A DNA stretch of 64,000 nt from Kitasatospora kifunensis (GCF_014203855.1 NZ_JACHJV010000001.1:2046001-2110000); one strand, 5' to 3'. Counted from the first letter of the stretch, positions 1 through 8,316 are shown. Program-made: numbers and translations. Notes: generated by a model not told the origin, from the letters alone.

Positions 1-1
1 C

Positions 2-250
2 GCCTCCGCCGCGCTGGCCGAGACGCTCGGTTCGATAGGGGCGATGCTGCACGCGGGCCCGGGGCGGTACGCGGTGGGCGTCGACCTCAACGTCACCCAC
101 CACCGCTCGGCCACCTCCGGGCTGGTCACCGGCGTTGCCACCGCCGTCTTCAAGGGCCGCACCGCCGCGACCTACGAGATCGCGGTCACCGACGACACCG
201 GGCGCCGGATCACCAGCTGCCGCCTGACCTGCGCACTGCGCGACCTGTAG
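2..250 (+). CDS. PaaI/4HBT-like hotdog thioesterase, 3' end only
   Basis: The reading frame is open from the window edge to a TAG at 248-250, so only the last 82 residues are present. The stretch reads AETLGSIGAML, then GVDLNVTHHRSATSG, then VTGVATAVFKGRTAATYEI and a closing ITSCRLTCAL strand. This is the usual second half of PaaI-type hotdog-fold acyl-CoA thioesterases: a central helix, the N-x-x-H-x-R-S segment, and paired strands. These enzymes hydrolyse acyl- or aryl-CoA esters in the cytosol; the substrate cannot be read from this fragment. The N-terminal half, including part of the active site, lies outside the window. It is on the same strand as the transporter operon but more than 600 bases away, so it is probably a separate unit. 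Confidence 0.75.
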   Translation, partial: ASAALAETLGSIGAMLHAGPGRYAVGVDLNVTHHRSATSGLVTGVATAVFKGRTAATYEIAVTDDTGRRITSCRLTCALRDL

Positions 251-858
251 CAGCACCAACTCGACCTGGAGACAGCACAACTCGGCAGTGCTGCCGATCA
301 ACTGACGCGCCCCCTCGTTTGGCCACCGCCCCCACTGGGCAGGTCCCTGGCCTACGAGGGGGCGCAGCCATGTCCACGGCCGACCGCGCCGGGCGGCAGC
401 CACCCTCGTTTGTAACGCTGCGTAATAGCCAGGGGCGTCAGCCCACCCGCCGCCGCACCATCGGGCGCCAGCCGAGCCCTTCCCTGAGATGCCATCAAGT
501 CCGCATTTCGGACAGCCGCGCCCGGATCGGTCGGCCCGGACATTAACGTCCGTTCAACGGACGTAGCTCCCATCACCACTCGCTTTTACCGCAATTGGCA
601 CGACAGTCGGTTGGCCGCCAAGCCCTGTCCGATTCTACGGAACCCTCAAATGCCCACAATGCGAGACGTCAGCATGCGCCACTCATAACAAGAGAATCAC
701 AGCAGGCGCACACCCCTGCCACGGCCGGGCCCCTCGCTCTAGAGTCACGGCCAGTCACCGCGCCACCGGATCGGGCCACCAGTTCGGGCTGCCCCAGTGC
801 GCGAACCGGCCGCAGGCCGCCCACGGCCCGCTGCCTTCAGACCAGAAGGGGACCCCTC
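251..858. other. gene-free stretch upstream of the amino acid transporter operon
   Basis: About 600 bases without a convincing gene. Short open frames exist on both strands but lack ribosome-binding sites and family resemblance. The stretch has lower GC around 570-700 than its neighbours, as expected of a promoter region. It contains a 9+9 inverted repeat at 546-564 and ends in the ribosome-binding site AGAAGGGGA just ahead of the GTG start at 859. Confidence 0.6.
546..564. promoter_or_regulatory. inverted repeat, candidate operator of the liv operon
   Basis: ACGTCCGTT and AACGGACGT flank a single C, giving a perfect 19-base palindrome with odd centre. A one-base loop is too short for an RNA hairpin, which favours a dimeric regulator site over a terminator. 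It lies about 300 bases upstream of the binding-protein gene in otherwise gene-free DNA. The regulator is unknown. Confidence 0.35.
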
Positions 859-2088
859 GTGCGTCATCGTTCACTGCTCGTGCTGAGCATCGCCCTCACC
901 GGAGCCCTGACCCTCACCGCCTGCGGCTCGCGCGGCGGCAGCAGTGGCGGCAGCAGCAACGCCTCCAGTGGCGTCACCGTCACCATCGGCGTCGACGCGC
1001 CGCTCTCCGGCCAGAACTCCGCCACCGGCCTGGGCATCGAGTACGGCGTGAAGATCGCCGTCGACGACGCCAACGCCAACCACCTGGTGCCCGGCGTCAC
1101 CTTCGCCATCAAGGCGCTGGACGACCAGGCCCAGCCCGCCACCGGCCAGCAGAACGCCACCGCACTGGTCGCCGACAGCAGCGTGCTCGGCGTCGTGGGC
1201 CCGCTCAACTCCGGTGTGGCGCAGTCCATGCAGCAGGTCTTCGCGACCGCCAACCTGGTCGAGATCTCGCCCTCCAACACCAATCCGCAGCTCACCCAGG
1301 GCCCCAACTGGGCCAGCGGGCAGAAGGTCCGCGGCTACAAGACCTACTTCCGCACCGCCACCACCGACGCCCTCCAGGGCGCCTTCGCCGCCCAGTACGC
1401 GAGCGGCATCGGCAAGAAGAAGGCCTTCGTGGTGGACGACAAGCAGACCTACGGCGCGGGCCTGGCCGGCATCTTCAAGGACTCCTTCCAGAAGGACGGC
1501 GGTTCGATCGCCGGCACCGACCACGTCAACACCGGTGACAAGGACTTCTCCGCCCTGGTCACCAAGGTCAAGTCCTCCGGCGCCGACCTGCTCTACTACG
1601 GCGGCCAGTACGACGAGGCCTCGCTGCTCACCAAGCAGCTCAAGGCGGCCGGCGACAACATCCCGCTGATGGGCGGCGACGGCATCTACTCCACGACCTA
1701 CATCTCCACCGCGGGCCAGGGCTCCGAGGGCGACTACGCCACCGCCGTCGGTGTCCCGGTCGACACCCTGGCCACCGCCAAGGACTTCATCGCCAAGTAC
1801 AAGGCCGCCAACTACCCCGGCGACTACGGCGACTACGGCGGCTACTCCTACGACGCGGCCACCGCGATCATCAAGTCGGTGGGCACCGTCCTGGCCGCCA
1901 ACGGCAACAAGCTTCCCTCCGACGCCCGTTCGAAGGTGGTGGACGCCGTGCAGAACGTCGACTTCAACGGCATCGCGGGCCACGTCTCCTTCGACCAGTA
2001 CGGCGACACCACCAACAAGCAGCTGACGGTCTACCAGGTCACCGGCGGCAAGTGGGTCTCGGTCAAGACCGGCACCTACACCGGCTGA
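859..2088 (+). CDS. livK: branched-chain amino acid ABC transporter, substrate-binding lipoprotein
   Basis: Extracytoplasmic receptor that captures leucine, isoleucine, valine or related ligands and delivers them to the permease encoded downstream. The GTG at 859 is chosen because AGAAGGGGA lies just upstream and it gives a clean lipoprotein signal: basic start VRHRS, hydrophobic core, and lipobox LTAC with the lipidated Cys at residue 22, followed by a Gly/Ser-rich tether. The mature protein is a type I periplasmic-binding fold (Peripla_BP_6), with features such as VGPLNSGVAQSM, ISPSNTNPQLT and LLYYGGQYDEA. Its 409 residues fit the family. An inverted repeat at 2118-2146 separates it from the permease genes, so it is probably made in excess of them. 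The in-frame region further upstream has no initiation signals and was excluded. Confidence 0.92.
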   Translation: MRHRSLLVLSIALTGALTLTACGSRGGSSGGSSNASSGVTVTIGVDAPLSGQNSATGLGIEYGVKIAVDDANANHLVPGVTFAIKALDDQAQPATGQQNATALVADSSVLGVVGPLNSGVAQSMQQVFATANLVEISPSNTNPQLTQGPNWASGQKVRGYKTYFRTATTDALQGAFAAQYASGIGKKKAFVVDDKQTYGAGLAGIFKDSFQKDGGSIAGTDHVNTGDKDFSALVTKVKSSGADLLYYGGQYDEASLLTKQLKAAGDNIPLMGGDGIYSTTYISTAGQGSEGDYATAVGVPVDTLATAKDFIAKYKAANYPGDYGDYGGYSYDAATAIIKSVGTVLAANGNKLPSDARSKVVDAVQNVDFNGIAGHVSFDQYGDTTNKQLTVYQVTGGKWVSVKTGTYTG

Positions 2089-2117
2089 TCACAGCCAGCC
2101 ACGCCACGACTGATTCC

Positions 2118-2146
2118 GGGGCCGCCGCACACACGCGCGCGGCCCC
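2118..2146 (+). terminator. intercistronic inverted repeat after the binding-protein gene
   Basis: GGGGCCGC (2118-2125) pairs with GCGGCCCC (2139-2146) around a 13-base loop, with no T-run. Such hairpins after binding-protein genes often stabilise the upstream mRNA or reduce read-through; here it would favour more binding protein than permease. Confidence 0.5.
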
Positions 2147-2233
2147 GCCTCCCCCACTCCGTGCGGCCGCCCTCTCGTGCGGCGCGGCCCGCACGCGCCC
2201 ACGCGACGTCAGCACAGCGACCTGGAGGCTGCG

Positions 2234-3163
2234 GTGCACACCCTGCCGCAACAACTCGCCAACGGCCTATTCCTAGGCTCCACTTACGGGCTCATAGCCA
2301 TCGGATACACGATGGTCTACGGCATCGTGCAGCTCATCAACTTCGCCCACGGCGAGATCTTCATGACTGGCGGCTTCGGCGCGCTCACCGTCTACCTGGT
2401 GCTACCGCACGGAACCAGCCTCTGGCTCGCGCTACCGCTGATGCTGATCGGCGGCGCCCTGACCTCCGTACTGATCGCGCTGGGCGCCGAACGCTTCGCC
2501 TACCGGCCGCTGCGCAACGCCCCGCGCCTGGCGCCGCTGATCGCCGCGATCGGCCTCTCGCTCGCCCTCCAGCAGGCCGTGCACAACCTCTACCCCAAGG
2601 CCACCAGCCCCCGGGTCTTCCCCCAACTGCACGCCGGCCCCTGGAACCTGGGCAGCATCCACATCCAGGCCGGTGACCTGTTCACCGTGCTGGCCGCCCC
2701 GATCTGCATGATCATCCTGGCGCTGTTCGTCCAGCGCTCGCGCACAGGGCGGGCCATGCAGGCCACCGCCCAGGACCCGGACACCGCACAGCTGATGGGC
2801 GTCGACACCAACAAGATCATCGCGACGGCCTTCGGCATCGGCGCCCTCTTCGCCGCCGTCGCCGCCGTCTGCTACGGCCTGCGCTACGGCCAGGTCGACT
2901 ACAGCATGGGCTTCCAGGCCGGCCTCAAGGCCTTCACCGCCGCCGTCCTGGGCGGCATCGGCAACATCTACGGCGCCATGCTCGGCGGCCTGGTGCTCGG
3001 CCTGGCCGAGTCCCTGGCCACCGCCTACATCTCCGACATCCCCGGCATGCAGCAACTGGGCGGCGGCAGTTGGGCCAACGTATGGGCCTTCGTCCTGCTC
3101 ATCCTGGTCCTGCTGTTCCGACCGCAGGGACTACTCGGCGAACGCGTCGCGGACCGGGCCTGA
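2234..3163 (+). CDS. livH: branched-chain amino acid ABC transporter permease LivH
   Basis: Integral membrane subunit forming half of the translocation pore for branched-chain amino acids. The GTG at 2234 follows a TGGAGG ribosome-binding site. The first segment, LPQQLANGLFLGSTYGLIAIGYT, and the following INFAHGEIFMTGGF are hallmarks of the LivH family (BPD_transp_2). The EAA-type contact region appears as GRAMQATAQDPDTAQLMGVD, which would dock with the ATPases, and the end has GGIGNIYGAMLGGLVLGLAE. At 309 residues and about eight membrane segments it is a normal-sized member. The partner livM gene starts 20 bases downstream. Confidence 0.94.
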   Translation: MHTLPQQLANGLFLGSTYGLIAIGYTMVYGIVQLINFAHGEIFMTGGFGALTVYLVLPHGTSLWLALPLMLIGGALTSVLIALGAERFAYRPLRNAPRLAPLIAAIGLSLALQQAVHNLYPKATSPRVFPQLHAGPWNLGSIHIQAGDLFTVLAAPICMIILALFVQRSRTGRAMQATAQDPDTAQLMGVDTNKIIATAFGIGALFAAVAAVCYGLRYGQVDYSMGFQAGLKAFTAAVLGGIGNIYGAMLGGLVLGLAESLATAYISDIPGMQQLGGGSWANVWAFVLLILVLLFRPQGLLGERVADRA

Positions 3164-3182
3164 GGCCGAAGGAGAACCAGAG

Positions 3183-4949
3183 ATGACCACCAGCCCCGCC
3201 GCGGCCGCCGTGCGCCGCACCACCACCGCCGCGCTCGCCCGCCTCGAAGGCAGCACCCCCGCGCCCGTCGCCCGCGCCCTGATCGCCGCCGGCGCCGTCC
3301 TCGCCATCGCCTCCGCGTTCCTCTCCTGGACCTGGACCGCGCGCTTCCCCGGCGACCTCACCGTCACCGGCTACCCCGGCGGCCTGCAGTGGCTCACCGT
3401 CGCCACCGCCGTCCTGCTGCTGCTCCAGGTCCTGGCCGCCTACGAACTCCCCGGCCTTGGCTCCCTCGCCCCACGCGGCCACACCGTGCCGCTGCGCTGG
3501 CTCGCCCTGGCCGCCTTCGCCACCACCTGGTTCACCCTGATCGCGATCTCGGTCGAGCTGAACGGCCTGGTCAACCTCACCACCGGCGGCTGGATCGCCG
3601 GGATCGCCGTCCTGCCCGCCCTCTACGGCGCGCTCGCCCTGCCCGGCGACCGGCGACCGGCCGCGGCCCCCACCGCCCCCGCACCCGCCTGGCAGGAGCG
3701 CCTGTGGGTCACCCTGATCACCGCCCTGGGCCTGGTGCTGTTCACCTACGGCATCGACACCTCCTACGGCGAGCTCTTCGAGGGCTACCTGATCGCCATC
3801 GCCTTCAGCGCCGCCGCCTACCTCAAGTCCGGCCTCTTCGAGCGCCTGGCCGCCCTGCTCCAACGCCAGCGCCCGTTCGCCCTGACCGCGGCCTTCGTGG
3901 CCGCCGCGCTCTTCCCGCTGACCCAGAACAACGACCACGACGCCAACGTCGGGGTCAACATCCTGATCTTCGCCACCGTGGCACTGGGCCTGAACATCGT
4001 GGTCGGCCTCACCGGCCTGCTCGACCTCGGCTACGTCGCCTTCCTCGGCGTCGGCGCCTACACCGCCGCCCTCGTCTCCGGCTCGCCCTACTCGCCCTTC
4101 CACAACGCCGAAGTCCCCTTCTGGGCAGCCGCCCTGATCGGCGCCGCGGTCTCCCTGGTGTTCGGCGTGCTGATCGGCGCCCCGACCCTGCGGCTGCGCG
4201 GCGACTACCTGGCCATCGTCACCATCGGCTTCGGTGAGATCTTCCACATCACCGTGCAGAACCTCGACGGCACCTCCGGCCCGAAGATCACCAACGGGCC
4301 CAACGGCATCCCCGCCATCCCCGACATCAGCGTCTTCGGCCTCAACCTCGGCACCGCCCACCAACTCGGCTCCATCACCATCGGACGGTTCGCCAACTAC
4401 TTCTTCCTGATGCTGATCGTCACCCTGATCGTCATCGCCGTCTTCAGCCGGGCCGGCAACTCCCGGATCGGGCGCGCCTGGATCGCCATCCGCGAGGACG
4501 AGACCGCCGCCGAGGCGATGGGCATCAACGGCTTCCGCACCAAGCTCACCGCCTTCGCCCTGGGCGCCGCGCTCGCGGGCCTGGCGGGCACCGTCAGCGC
4601 CCACGTCACCTACAGCGTGGTCCCCGACCCCTACGTCTTCGCCGGCTCCACCCCGCCCAACTCCGCCTTCCTGCTGGCCGCGGTGGTCCTCGGCGGCATG
4701 GGCACCGTCAGCGGACCGCTGCTCGGCGCCTCACTGCTCTACCTGATCCCCGAGAAGCTCTCCTTCCTGCAGAACTACCAACTGCTCGCCTTCGGCGTCG
4801 CGTTGATCCTGCTGATGCGCTTCCGCCCGGAGGGGATCATCGCCAACCGGCGCCGCCAGCGCGAGTTCCACCAGGACGAGGCCGAACTACCCACGCAGGG
4901 CACCGAAGTGGACTCCGTCAAACTGAACCTCAACCAGGCAGGGGCGTGA
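3183..4949 (+). CDS. livM: branched-chain amino acid ABC transporter permease LivM, with N-terminal extension
   Basis: Second permease subunit of the liv transporter. The ATG at 3183 follows AAGGAGAACC. The C-terminal 320 residues or so form the LivM core, with LNIVVGLTGLLDLGYVAFLGVGAYT, GAPTLRLRGDYLAIVTIGFGE and the ATPase-contact stretch IGRAWIAIREDETAAEAMGIN. The protein has 588 residues, much longer than the roughly 300-400 of typical LivM. The extra N-terminal 240 residues add several hydrophobic segments and an Ala/Pro-rich linker; similar long forms occur in actinomycetes. Its stop overlaps the region of the livG start, consistent with translational coupling. Confidence 0.93.
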   Translation: MTTSPAAAAVRRTTTAALARLEGSTPAPVARALIAAGAVLAIASAFLSWTWTARFPGDLTVTGYPGGLQWLTVATAVLLLLQVLAAYELPGLGSLAPRGHTVPLRWLALAAFATTWFTLIAISVELNGLVNLTTGGWIAGIAVLPALYGALALPGDRRPAAAPTAPAPAWQERLWVTLITALGLVLFTYGIDTSYGELFEGYLIAIAFSAAAYLKSGLFERLAALLQRQRPFALTAAFVAAALFPLTQNNDHDANVGVNILIFATVALGLNIVVGLTGLLDLGYVAFLGVGAYTAALVSGSPYSPFHNAEVPFWAAALIGAAVSLVFGVLIGAPTLRLRGDYLAIVTIGFGEIFHITVQNLDGTSGPKITNGPNGIPAIPDISVFGLNLGTAHQLGSITIGRFANYFFLMLIVTLIVIAVFSRAGNSRIGRAWIAIREDETAAEAMGINGFRTKLTAFALGAALAGLAGTVSAHVTYSVVPDPYVFAGSTPPNSAFLLAAVVLGGMGTVSGPLLGASLLYLIPEKLSFLQNYQLLAFGVALILLMRFRPEGIIANRRRQREFHQDEAELPTQGTEVDSVKLNLNQAGA

Positions 4950-4954
4950 CCGCG

Positions 4955-5797
4955 ATGAGCACCACTACCGCCACCGCCGCCCCCACCGCCACGCCCCTGC
5001 TGGACGCACGCGGCGTCACCATGCGCTTCGGCGGCCTGACCGCCGTCAACAACGTCGACCTCACCGTCGCCGAAGGCGAGATCATCGGCCTGATCGGCCC
5101 CAACGGCGCCGGCAAGACCACCTTCTTCAACTGCCTCACCGGCCTCTACGTGCCGACCGAGGGCACCGTCAGGTACCGGGAGAAGGTGCTGCCGCCCAAG
5201 CCCCACCTGGTCACCCAGGCCGGTATCGCCCGCACCTTCCAGAACATCCGGCTCTTCGCCAACATGACCGTGCTGGAGAACGTCCTGGTCGGCCGGCACA
5301 GCCGCACCAAGGAGGGTCTCATCTCCGCCCTGGTCCGCGGCCCCGGCTACCGGCGCGCCGAGGCCGACAGCCGGGAGAAGGCGATGGCCCTGCTGGAGTT
5401 CACCGGCCTCGCCGACAAGGCCGAGCACCTGGCCCGCAACCTCCCCTACGGCGAACAGCGCAAGCTGGAGATCGCCCGCGCCCTGGCCAGCGAACCCGGC
5501 CTGCTGCTGCTCGACGAGCCCACCGCCGGCATGAACCCGCAGGAGACCCGGGCCGCCGAGGAACTCGTCTTCGCGATCCGCGACCGGGGCGTGGCGATCC
5601 TGGTCATCGAGCACGACATGCGCTTCATCTTCAACCTGTGCGACCGCACCGCGGTACTGGTCCAGGGGCAGAAGATCGTCGAAGGCGACCGGCAGCTGGT
5701 GCAGAGCGACGAGCGGGTGATCACGGCGTACCTGGGCGAGCCGCTGGAGAGCGCGGCCGCCGCTGAGACTACGGACGGTACGGAGAACACCGAATGA
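4955..5797 (+). CDS. livG: branched-chain amino acid ABC transporter ATP-binding protein LivG
   Basis: ATPase that powers the transporter with LivF. The Walker A is GPNGAGKTT, followed by the LivG-typical GIARTFQNIRLFANMTVLENV. The signature region is LPYGEQRKLEIARAL and the Walker B is LLLLDEPTAGMNP, then IEHDMRFIF with the switch histidine. The ATG at 4955 is preferred because the AGGCAGGGG box sits about nine bases upstream; a GTG at 4946 that overlaps the livM stop is an alternative. About 280 residues is slightly longer than average because of an Ala/Thr-rich start and an acidic tail. Confidence 0.95.
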   Translation: MSTTTATAAPTATPLLDARGVTMRFGGLTAVNNVDLTVAEGEIIGLIGPNGAGKTTFFNCLTGLYVPTEGTVRYREKVLPPKPHLVTQAGIARTFQNIRLFANMTVLENVLVGRHSRTKEGLISALVRGPGYRRAEADSREKAMALLEFTGLADKAEHLARNLPYGEQRKLEIARALASEPGLLLLDEPTAGMNPQETRAAEELVFAIRDRGVAILVIEHDMRFIFNLCDRTAVLVQGQKIVEGDRQLVQSDERVITAYLGEPLESAAAAETTDGTENTE

Positions 5798-6513
5798 GCA
5801 ACGCCCTCCTGGACGTCCAGGACCTCCGGGTCGCCTACGGCAAGATCGAGGCCGTCAAAGGCATCAGCTTCACCGTCGCCGCCGGCGAGGTCACCACACT
5901 GATCGGCACCAACGGCGCCGGCAAGACCACCACCCTGCGCACCCTCTCCGGCCTGCTGCGCCCCACCGCCGGCAGCATCACCTTCGACGGCCAGAGCCTG
6001 GCGACCGTCCCCGCCCACCGCATCGTCGCGCTCGGCCTGGCCCACTCCCCCGAAGGCCGCCACATCTTCCCCCGGATGACCATCGAGGAGAACCTGCTCC
6101 TCGGCGCCTTCCTGCGCAAGGACCAGGCCGGCATCACCGAGGACGTCGAACGGGCCTACACGCTCTTCCCGATCCTCGGCGAACGCCGAAAGCAGGCGGC
6201 CGGCACGCTCTCCGGCGGCGAGCAGCAGATGCTGGCCATGGGGCGGGCGCTGATGTCGCGGCCCAAGCTGCTGATGCTGGACGAGCCGTCGATGGGCCTG
6301 TCGCCGATCATGATGCAGAAGATCATGGCGACCATCGTCGAGCTCAAGGCCTCGGGCACCACCATCCTGCTCGTGGAGCAGAACGCCCAGGCCGCGCTCT
6401 CGCTCTCCGACCGCGGCTACGTGATGCAGACCGGTCGGATCGTCCTCACCGGCACGGGGGCCGAGCTGCTGCGCGACGAGTCGGTGCGCAAGTCCTACCT
6501 CGGCGAGGACTGA
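5794..6513 (+). CDS. livF: branched-chain amino acid ABC transporter ATP-binding protein LivF
   Basis: Second ATPase of the liv transporter. It starts with an ATGA overlap on the livG stop, showing translational coupling. Visible motifs are Walker A GTNGAGKTT, the LivF-characteristic LAHSPEGRHIFPRMTIEENL, signature LSGGEQQMLAMGRALM, Walker B LLMLDEPSMGLSP and LLVEQNAQAAL. The 239-residue length is standard. It is the last gene of the five-gene operon and is followed directly by a strong terminator. Confidence 0.95.
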   Translation: MSNALLDVQDLRVAYGKIEAVKGISFTVAAGEVTTLIGTNGAGKTTTLRTLSGLLRPTAGSITFDGQSLATVPAHRIVALGLAHSPEGRHIFPRMTIEENLLLGAFLRKDQAGITEDVERAYTLFPILGERRKQAAGTLSGGEQQMLAMGRALMSRPKLLMLDEPSMGLSPIMMQKIMATIVELKASGTTILLVEQNAQAALSLSDRGYVMQTGRIVLTGTGAELLRDESVRKSYLGED

Positions 6514-6527
6514 GCCACGACGCGCCG

Positions 6528-6561
6528 AGGGCCGGCCACGGTCTCCGTGGCCGGCCCTTTT
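6528..6561 (+). terminator. rho-independent terminator of the liv operon
   Basis: A 14-base stem, left arm 6528-6541 and right arm 6545-6558 (AGGGCCGGCCACGG with its complement), closes a three-base loop and is followed by TTTT. It lies 15 bases after the livF stop and could also serve the convergent response regulator gene. Confidence 0.85.
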
Positions 6562-6584
6562 CTCGCGTCCTACTCCCCGGCGTC

Positions 6585-7238
6585 CTACTCCCCAGCGGGC
6601 TCGGACTTCTTCTTGTCCTGCGCCGCGCCCTCCTCGATCACGGCCTCCGCCACGGCGGCCATGGTCATCCGGCGGTCCATCGAGGTCTTCTGGATCCAGC
6701 GGAAGGCGGCCGGCTCGTTCAACCCGAACTTCGTCTGCAACACGCTCTTCGCCCGGTCCACCAGCTTGCGCGTCTCCAGCCGCTGGGTGAGGTCGGCGAT
6801 CTCCTCCTCCAGGGTGCGCATCTCGGTGTACCGCGAGACCGCCATCTCGATCGCCGGCACCAGGTCGCTCTTGGAGAACGGCTTGACGATGTACGCCATC
6901 GCCCCGGCATCCCGCGCCCGATCCACCAGCTCCCGCTGCGAGAAGGCGGTCAGCATCAGTACCGGCGCGATGTGCGCCTCGTGGATCTGCTCGGCGGCGG
7001 AGAGCCCGTCGAGGATCGGCATCTTGACGTCGAGGATGACCAGGTCGGGCCGCAGCTCCTCGGCCAACTTGAGCGCCGTCGCGCCGTCCCCGGCCTCGCC
7101 GACGACGGTGTAGCCCTCCTCCTCCAGCATCTCCTTCAGGTCGAGACGGATGAGCGCCTCGTCCTCGGCGATGACAATTCGGGTGATCTGGGGCGAGTCG
7201 GTCTCAAGCGCCTGGGGCTGCTCGTCGGCGGTGCTCAC
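6585..7238 (-). CDS. response regulator with ANTAR RNA-binding output domain (PdtaR-like)
   Basis: A cytosolic two-component regulator whose output is expected to bind RNA hairpins and act by antitermination. The receiver domain spans about residues 18-135: acidic pair E25-D26, phosphoacceptor D70 in LVILDVKMP, the Thr of MLTAFS, and the Lys of YIVKPF. The C-terminal part (about 145-205) is an ANTAR helical domain, with ADLTQRLETRKLVDRAKSVLQ and RWIQKTSMDRRMTMAAVAEAV. The GTG at 7238 has an AGGAG box upstream and gives 217 residues, the usual length; an upstream in-frame ATG lacks one. No histidine kinase is adjacent, typical for actinobacterial PdtaR, whose kinase PdtaS is usually encoded elsewhere. 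Its targets cannot be read here. Confidence 0.9.
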   Translation of the reverse strand: MSTADEQPQALETDSPQITRIVIAEDEALIRLDLKEMLEEEGYTVVGEAGDGATALKLAEELRPDLVILDVKMPILDGLSAAEQIHEAHIAPVLMLTAFSQRELVDRARDAGAMAYIVKPFSKSDLVPAIEMAVSRYTEMRTLEEEIADLTQRLETRKLVDRAKSVLQTKFGLNEPAAFRWIQKTSMDRRMTMAAVAEAVIEEGAAQDKKKSEPAGE

Positions 7239-7333
7239 GGGACTCCTCGTTCCGGCGGGGGGTGCATGCACGAGGGTACCTAGACCCTGTATGTTTGAGA
7301 CACGCAGTGGAGGTCGCGACCTTCAATTGCTAA

Positions 7334-7408
7334 GCCCCGATAGCCCAATTGGCAGCAGGCGAAGGTCTCAAACACCTTACAGTGTGGGTTCGAGTCCCAC
7401 TCGGGGCA
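7334..7408 (+). tRNA. tRNA with CAA anticodon (nominal Leu) but a class I fold
   Basis: A complete cloverleaf: acceptor GCCCCGA (7334-7340) with TCGGGGC (7401-7407), discriminator A7408, D-arm 7343-7360, anticodon stem AAGGT/ACCTT around loop CTCAAAC, variable loop ACAGT of only five bases, and T-arm GTGGG-TTCGAGT-CCCAC. The anticodon is CAA (7369-7371), reading UUG leucine codons. Bacterial leucine tRNAs are class II with a long variable arm; this one is class I, so its charging identity is uncertain. The D-stem has one mismatch (C-A). CCA is not encoded. It stands alone rather than in a tRNA cluster, between the response regulator and a LAGLIDADG-type gene. Confidence 0.85.
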
Positions 7409-7413
7409 CTTTT

Positions 7414-7428
7414 CCTTCGATTCGAAGG
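7414..7428 (+). terminator. short hairpin just after the tRNA
   Basis: CCTTC pairs with GAAGG around GATTC, starting five bases after the tRNA 3' end and next to a TTTT run (7410-7413). It may terminate or protect the tRNA transcript. The stem is short, so the call is tentative. Confidence 0.35.
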
Positions 7429-7528
7429 TCGCCAGGAAGATTCGAACAGTTGGCGATCTTCGTGCATCCGGGTGATCTTCCTCGGCTTTTTGGTGCGAAT
7501 CGGCATGATGCCGCCGATCCTCGGTCTC

Positions 7529-8293
7529 ATGTACGACCAAGCCACTCGCTCACGTGCACTCGCCCTGCACCGTTCAGGCCTGACCCTCAGTGAGGTCAGC
7601 CGAGCCACCGGCATCTCGCGGTACTCCCTCCGGCGGTGGACCCTCGACGGCATCGCCCCAAGCCCGAGGATGACCGCCGAGTGCCCGCTCGCATCGGGCG
7701 GACTGGCTGGCGACCGGCCACCGAGCACCTACAGCTACCTCCTTGGCCTCTACCTCGGCGACGGCTGCCTCAGTGAGGGCCGCCGATCCGTCTACGCACT
7801 GCGGATCGCGTGCGGCAATGCCTGGCCCGGGCTCATCGAGCAGTGCGAGCAGGCGATCCGCACGGTGCTGCCCGGCAACGGCGTACTCCGAGTCCCCGCG
7901 CCCGGCTGCACCTCAGTCGTCAGCACGAGCAAGCACTGGCCCTGCCTCTTCCCCCAGCACGGCCCCGGCAAGAAGCACGAGCGCCCCATCGTGCTCGCGC
8001 CCTGGCAGCAGGCGATCGTGGACGCCCACCCCTGGGGCCTGCTGCGCGGCCTGATCCACTCCGACGGCTGTCGGATCGTCAACTGGGCCACCCGGGGTAC
8101 CAAGCGATACGACTACTCCCGCTACTTCTTCACCAACACGTCCGCCGACATCCTGCGCATCTTCACCGACACCCTCGACGCCGTCGGCGTCCAGTGGAAA
8201 GCCTCCCGCCGCCCCACCGGCGCCGTCAACATATCCATAGCCCGCCGCCCCTGCGTCGCCCTGCTCGACCAGCACGTCGGCCCCAAGTACTGA
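7529..8293 (+). CDS. LAGLIDADG homing-endonuclease-like protein with N-terminal helix-turn-helix
   Basis: The first 40 residues form a transposase-like helix-turn-helix (ATRSRALALHRSGLTLSEVSRATGIS). Two LAGLIDADG-type helices follow: YLLGLYLGDG at residues 70-79 and LLRGLIHSDG at 171-180. About 100 residues separate them, the spacing of a single-chain LAGLIDADG nuclease, and each ends in the acidic residue that coordinates metal. A conserved KHWPCLFPQHGPGKKHERPI block lies between them. I recall similar free-standing proteins in other Streptomyces genomes. ATG 7529 is preferred for matching the family's start; 7505 and 7508 are alternatives, and none has a clear ribosome-binding site. It lies 120 bases after a tRNA, and tRNA genes are typical homing sites. 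Nuclease activity is an inference. Confidence 0.7.
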   Translation: MYDQATRSRALALHRSGLTLSEVSRATGISRYSLRRWTLDGIAPSPRMTAECPLASGGLAGDRPPSTYSYLLGLYLGDGCLSEGRRSVYALRIACGNAWPGLIEQCEQAIRTVLPGNGVLRVPAPGCTSVVSTSKHWPCLFPQHGPGKKHERPIVLAPWQQAIVDAHPWGLLRGLIHSDGCRIVNWATRGTKRYDYSRYFFTNTSADILRIFTDTLDAVGVQWKASRRPTGAVNISIARRPCVALLDQHVGPKY

Positions 8294-8316
8294 CCGCACG
8301 TACTGACCCCGCGACA

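Noticed and set aside
319..579. Short open frames on both strands upstream of the liv operon
   Set aside because: No ribosome-binding site, no recognisable family, and composition typical of chance frames in GC-rich DNA.
595..858. N-terminal extension of the liv binding protein
   Set aside because: The extension would bury the lipoprotein signal 88 residues in; GTG 859 has the ribosome-binding site and gives a correct signal peptide.
7334..7408. Reading the tRNA as a normal class II leucine tRNA or as tRNA-Trp
   Set aside because: The variable loop is five bases, so it is not class II; the anticodon loop CTCAAAC gives CAA, not CCA.
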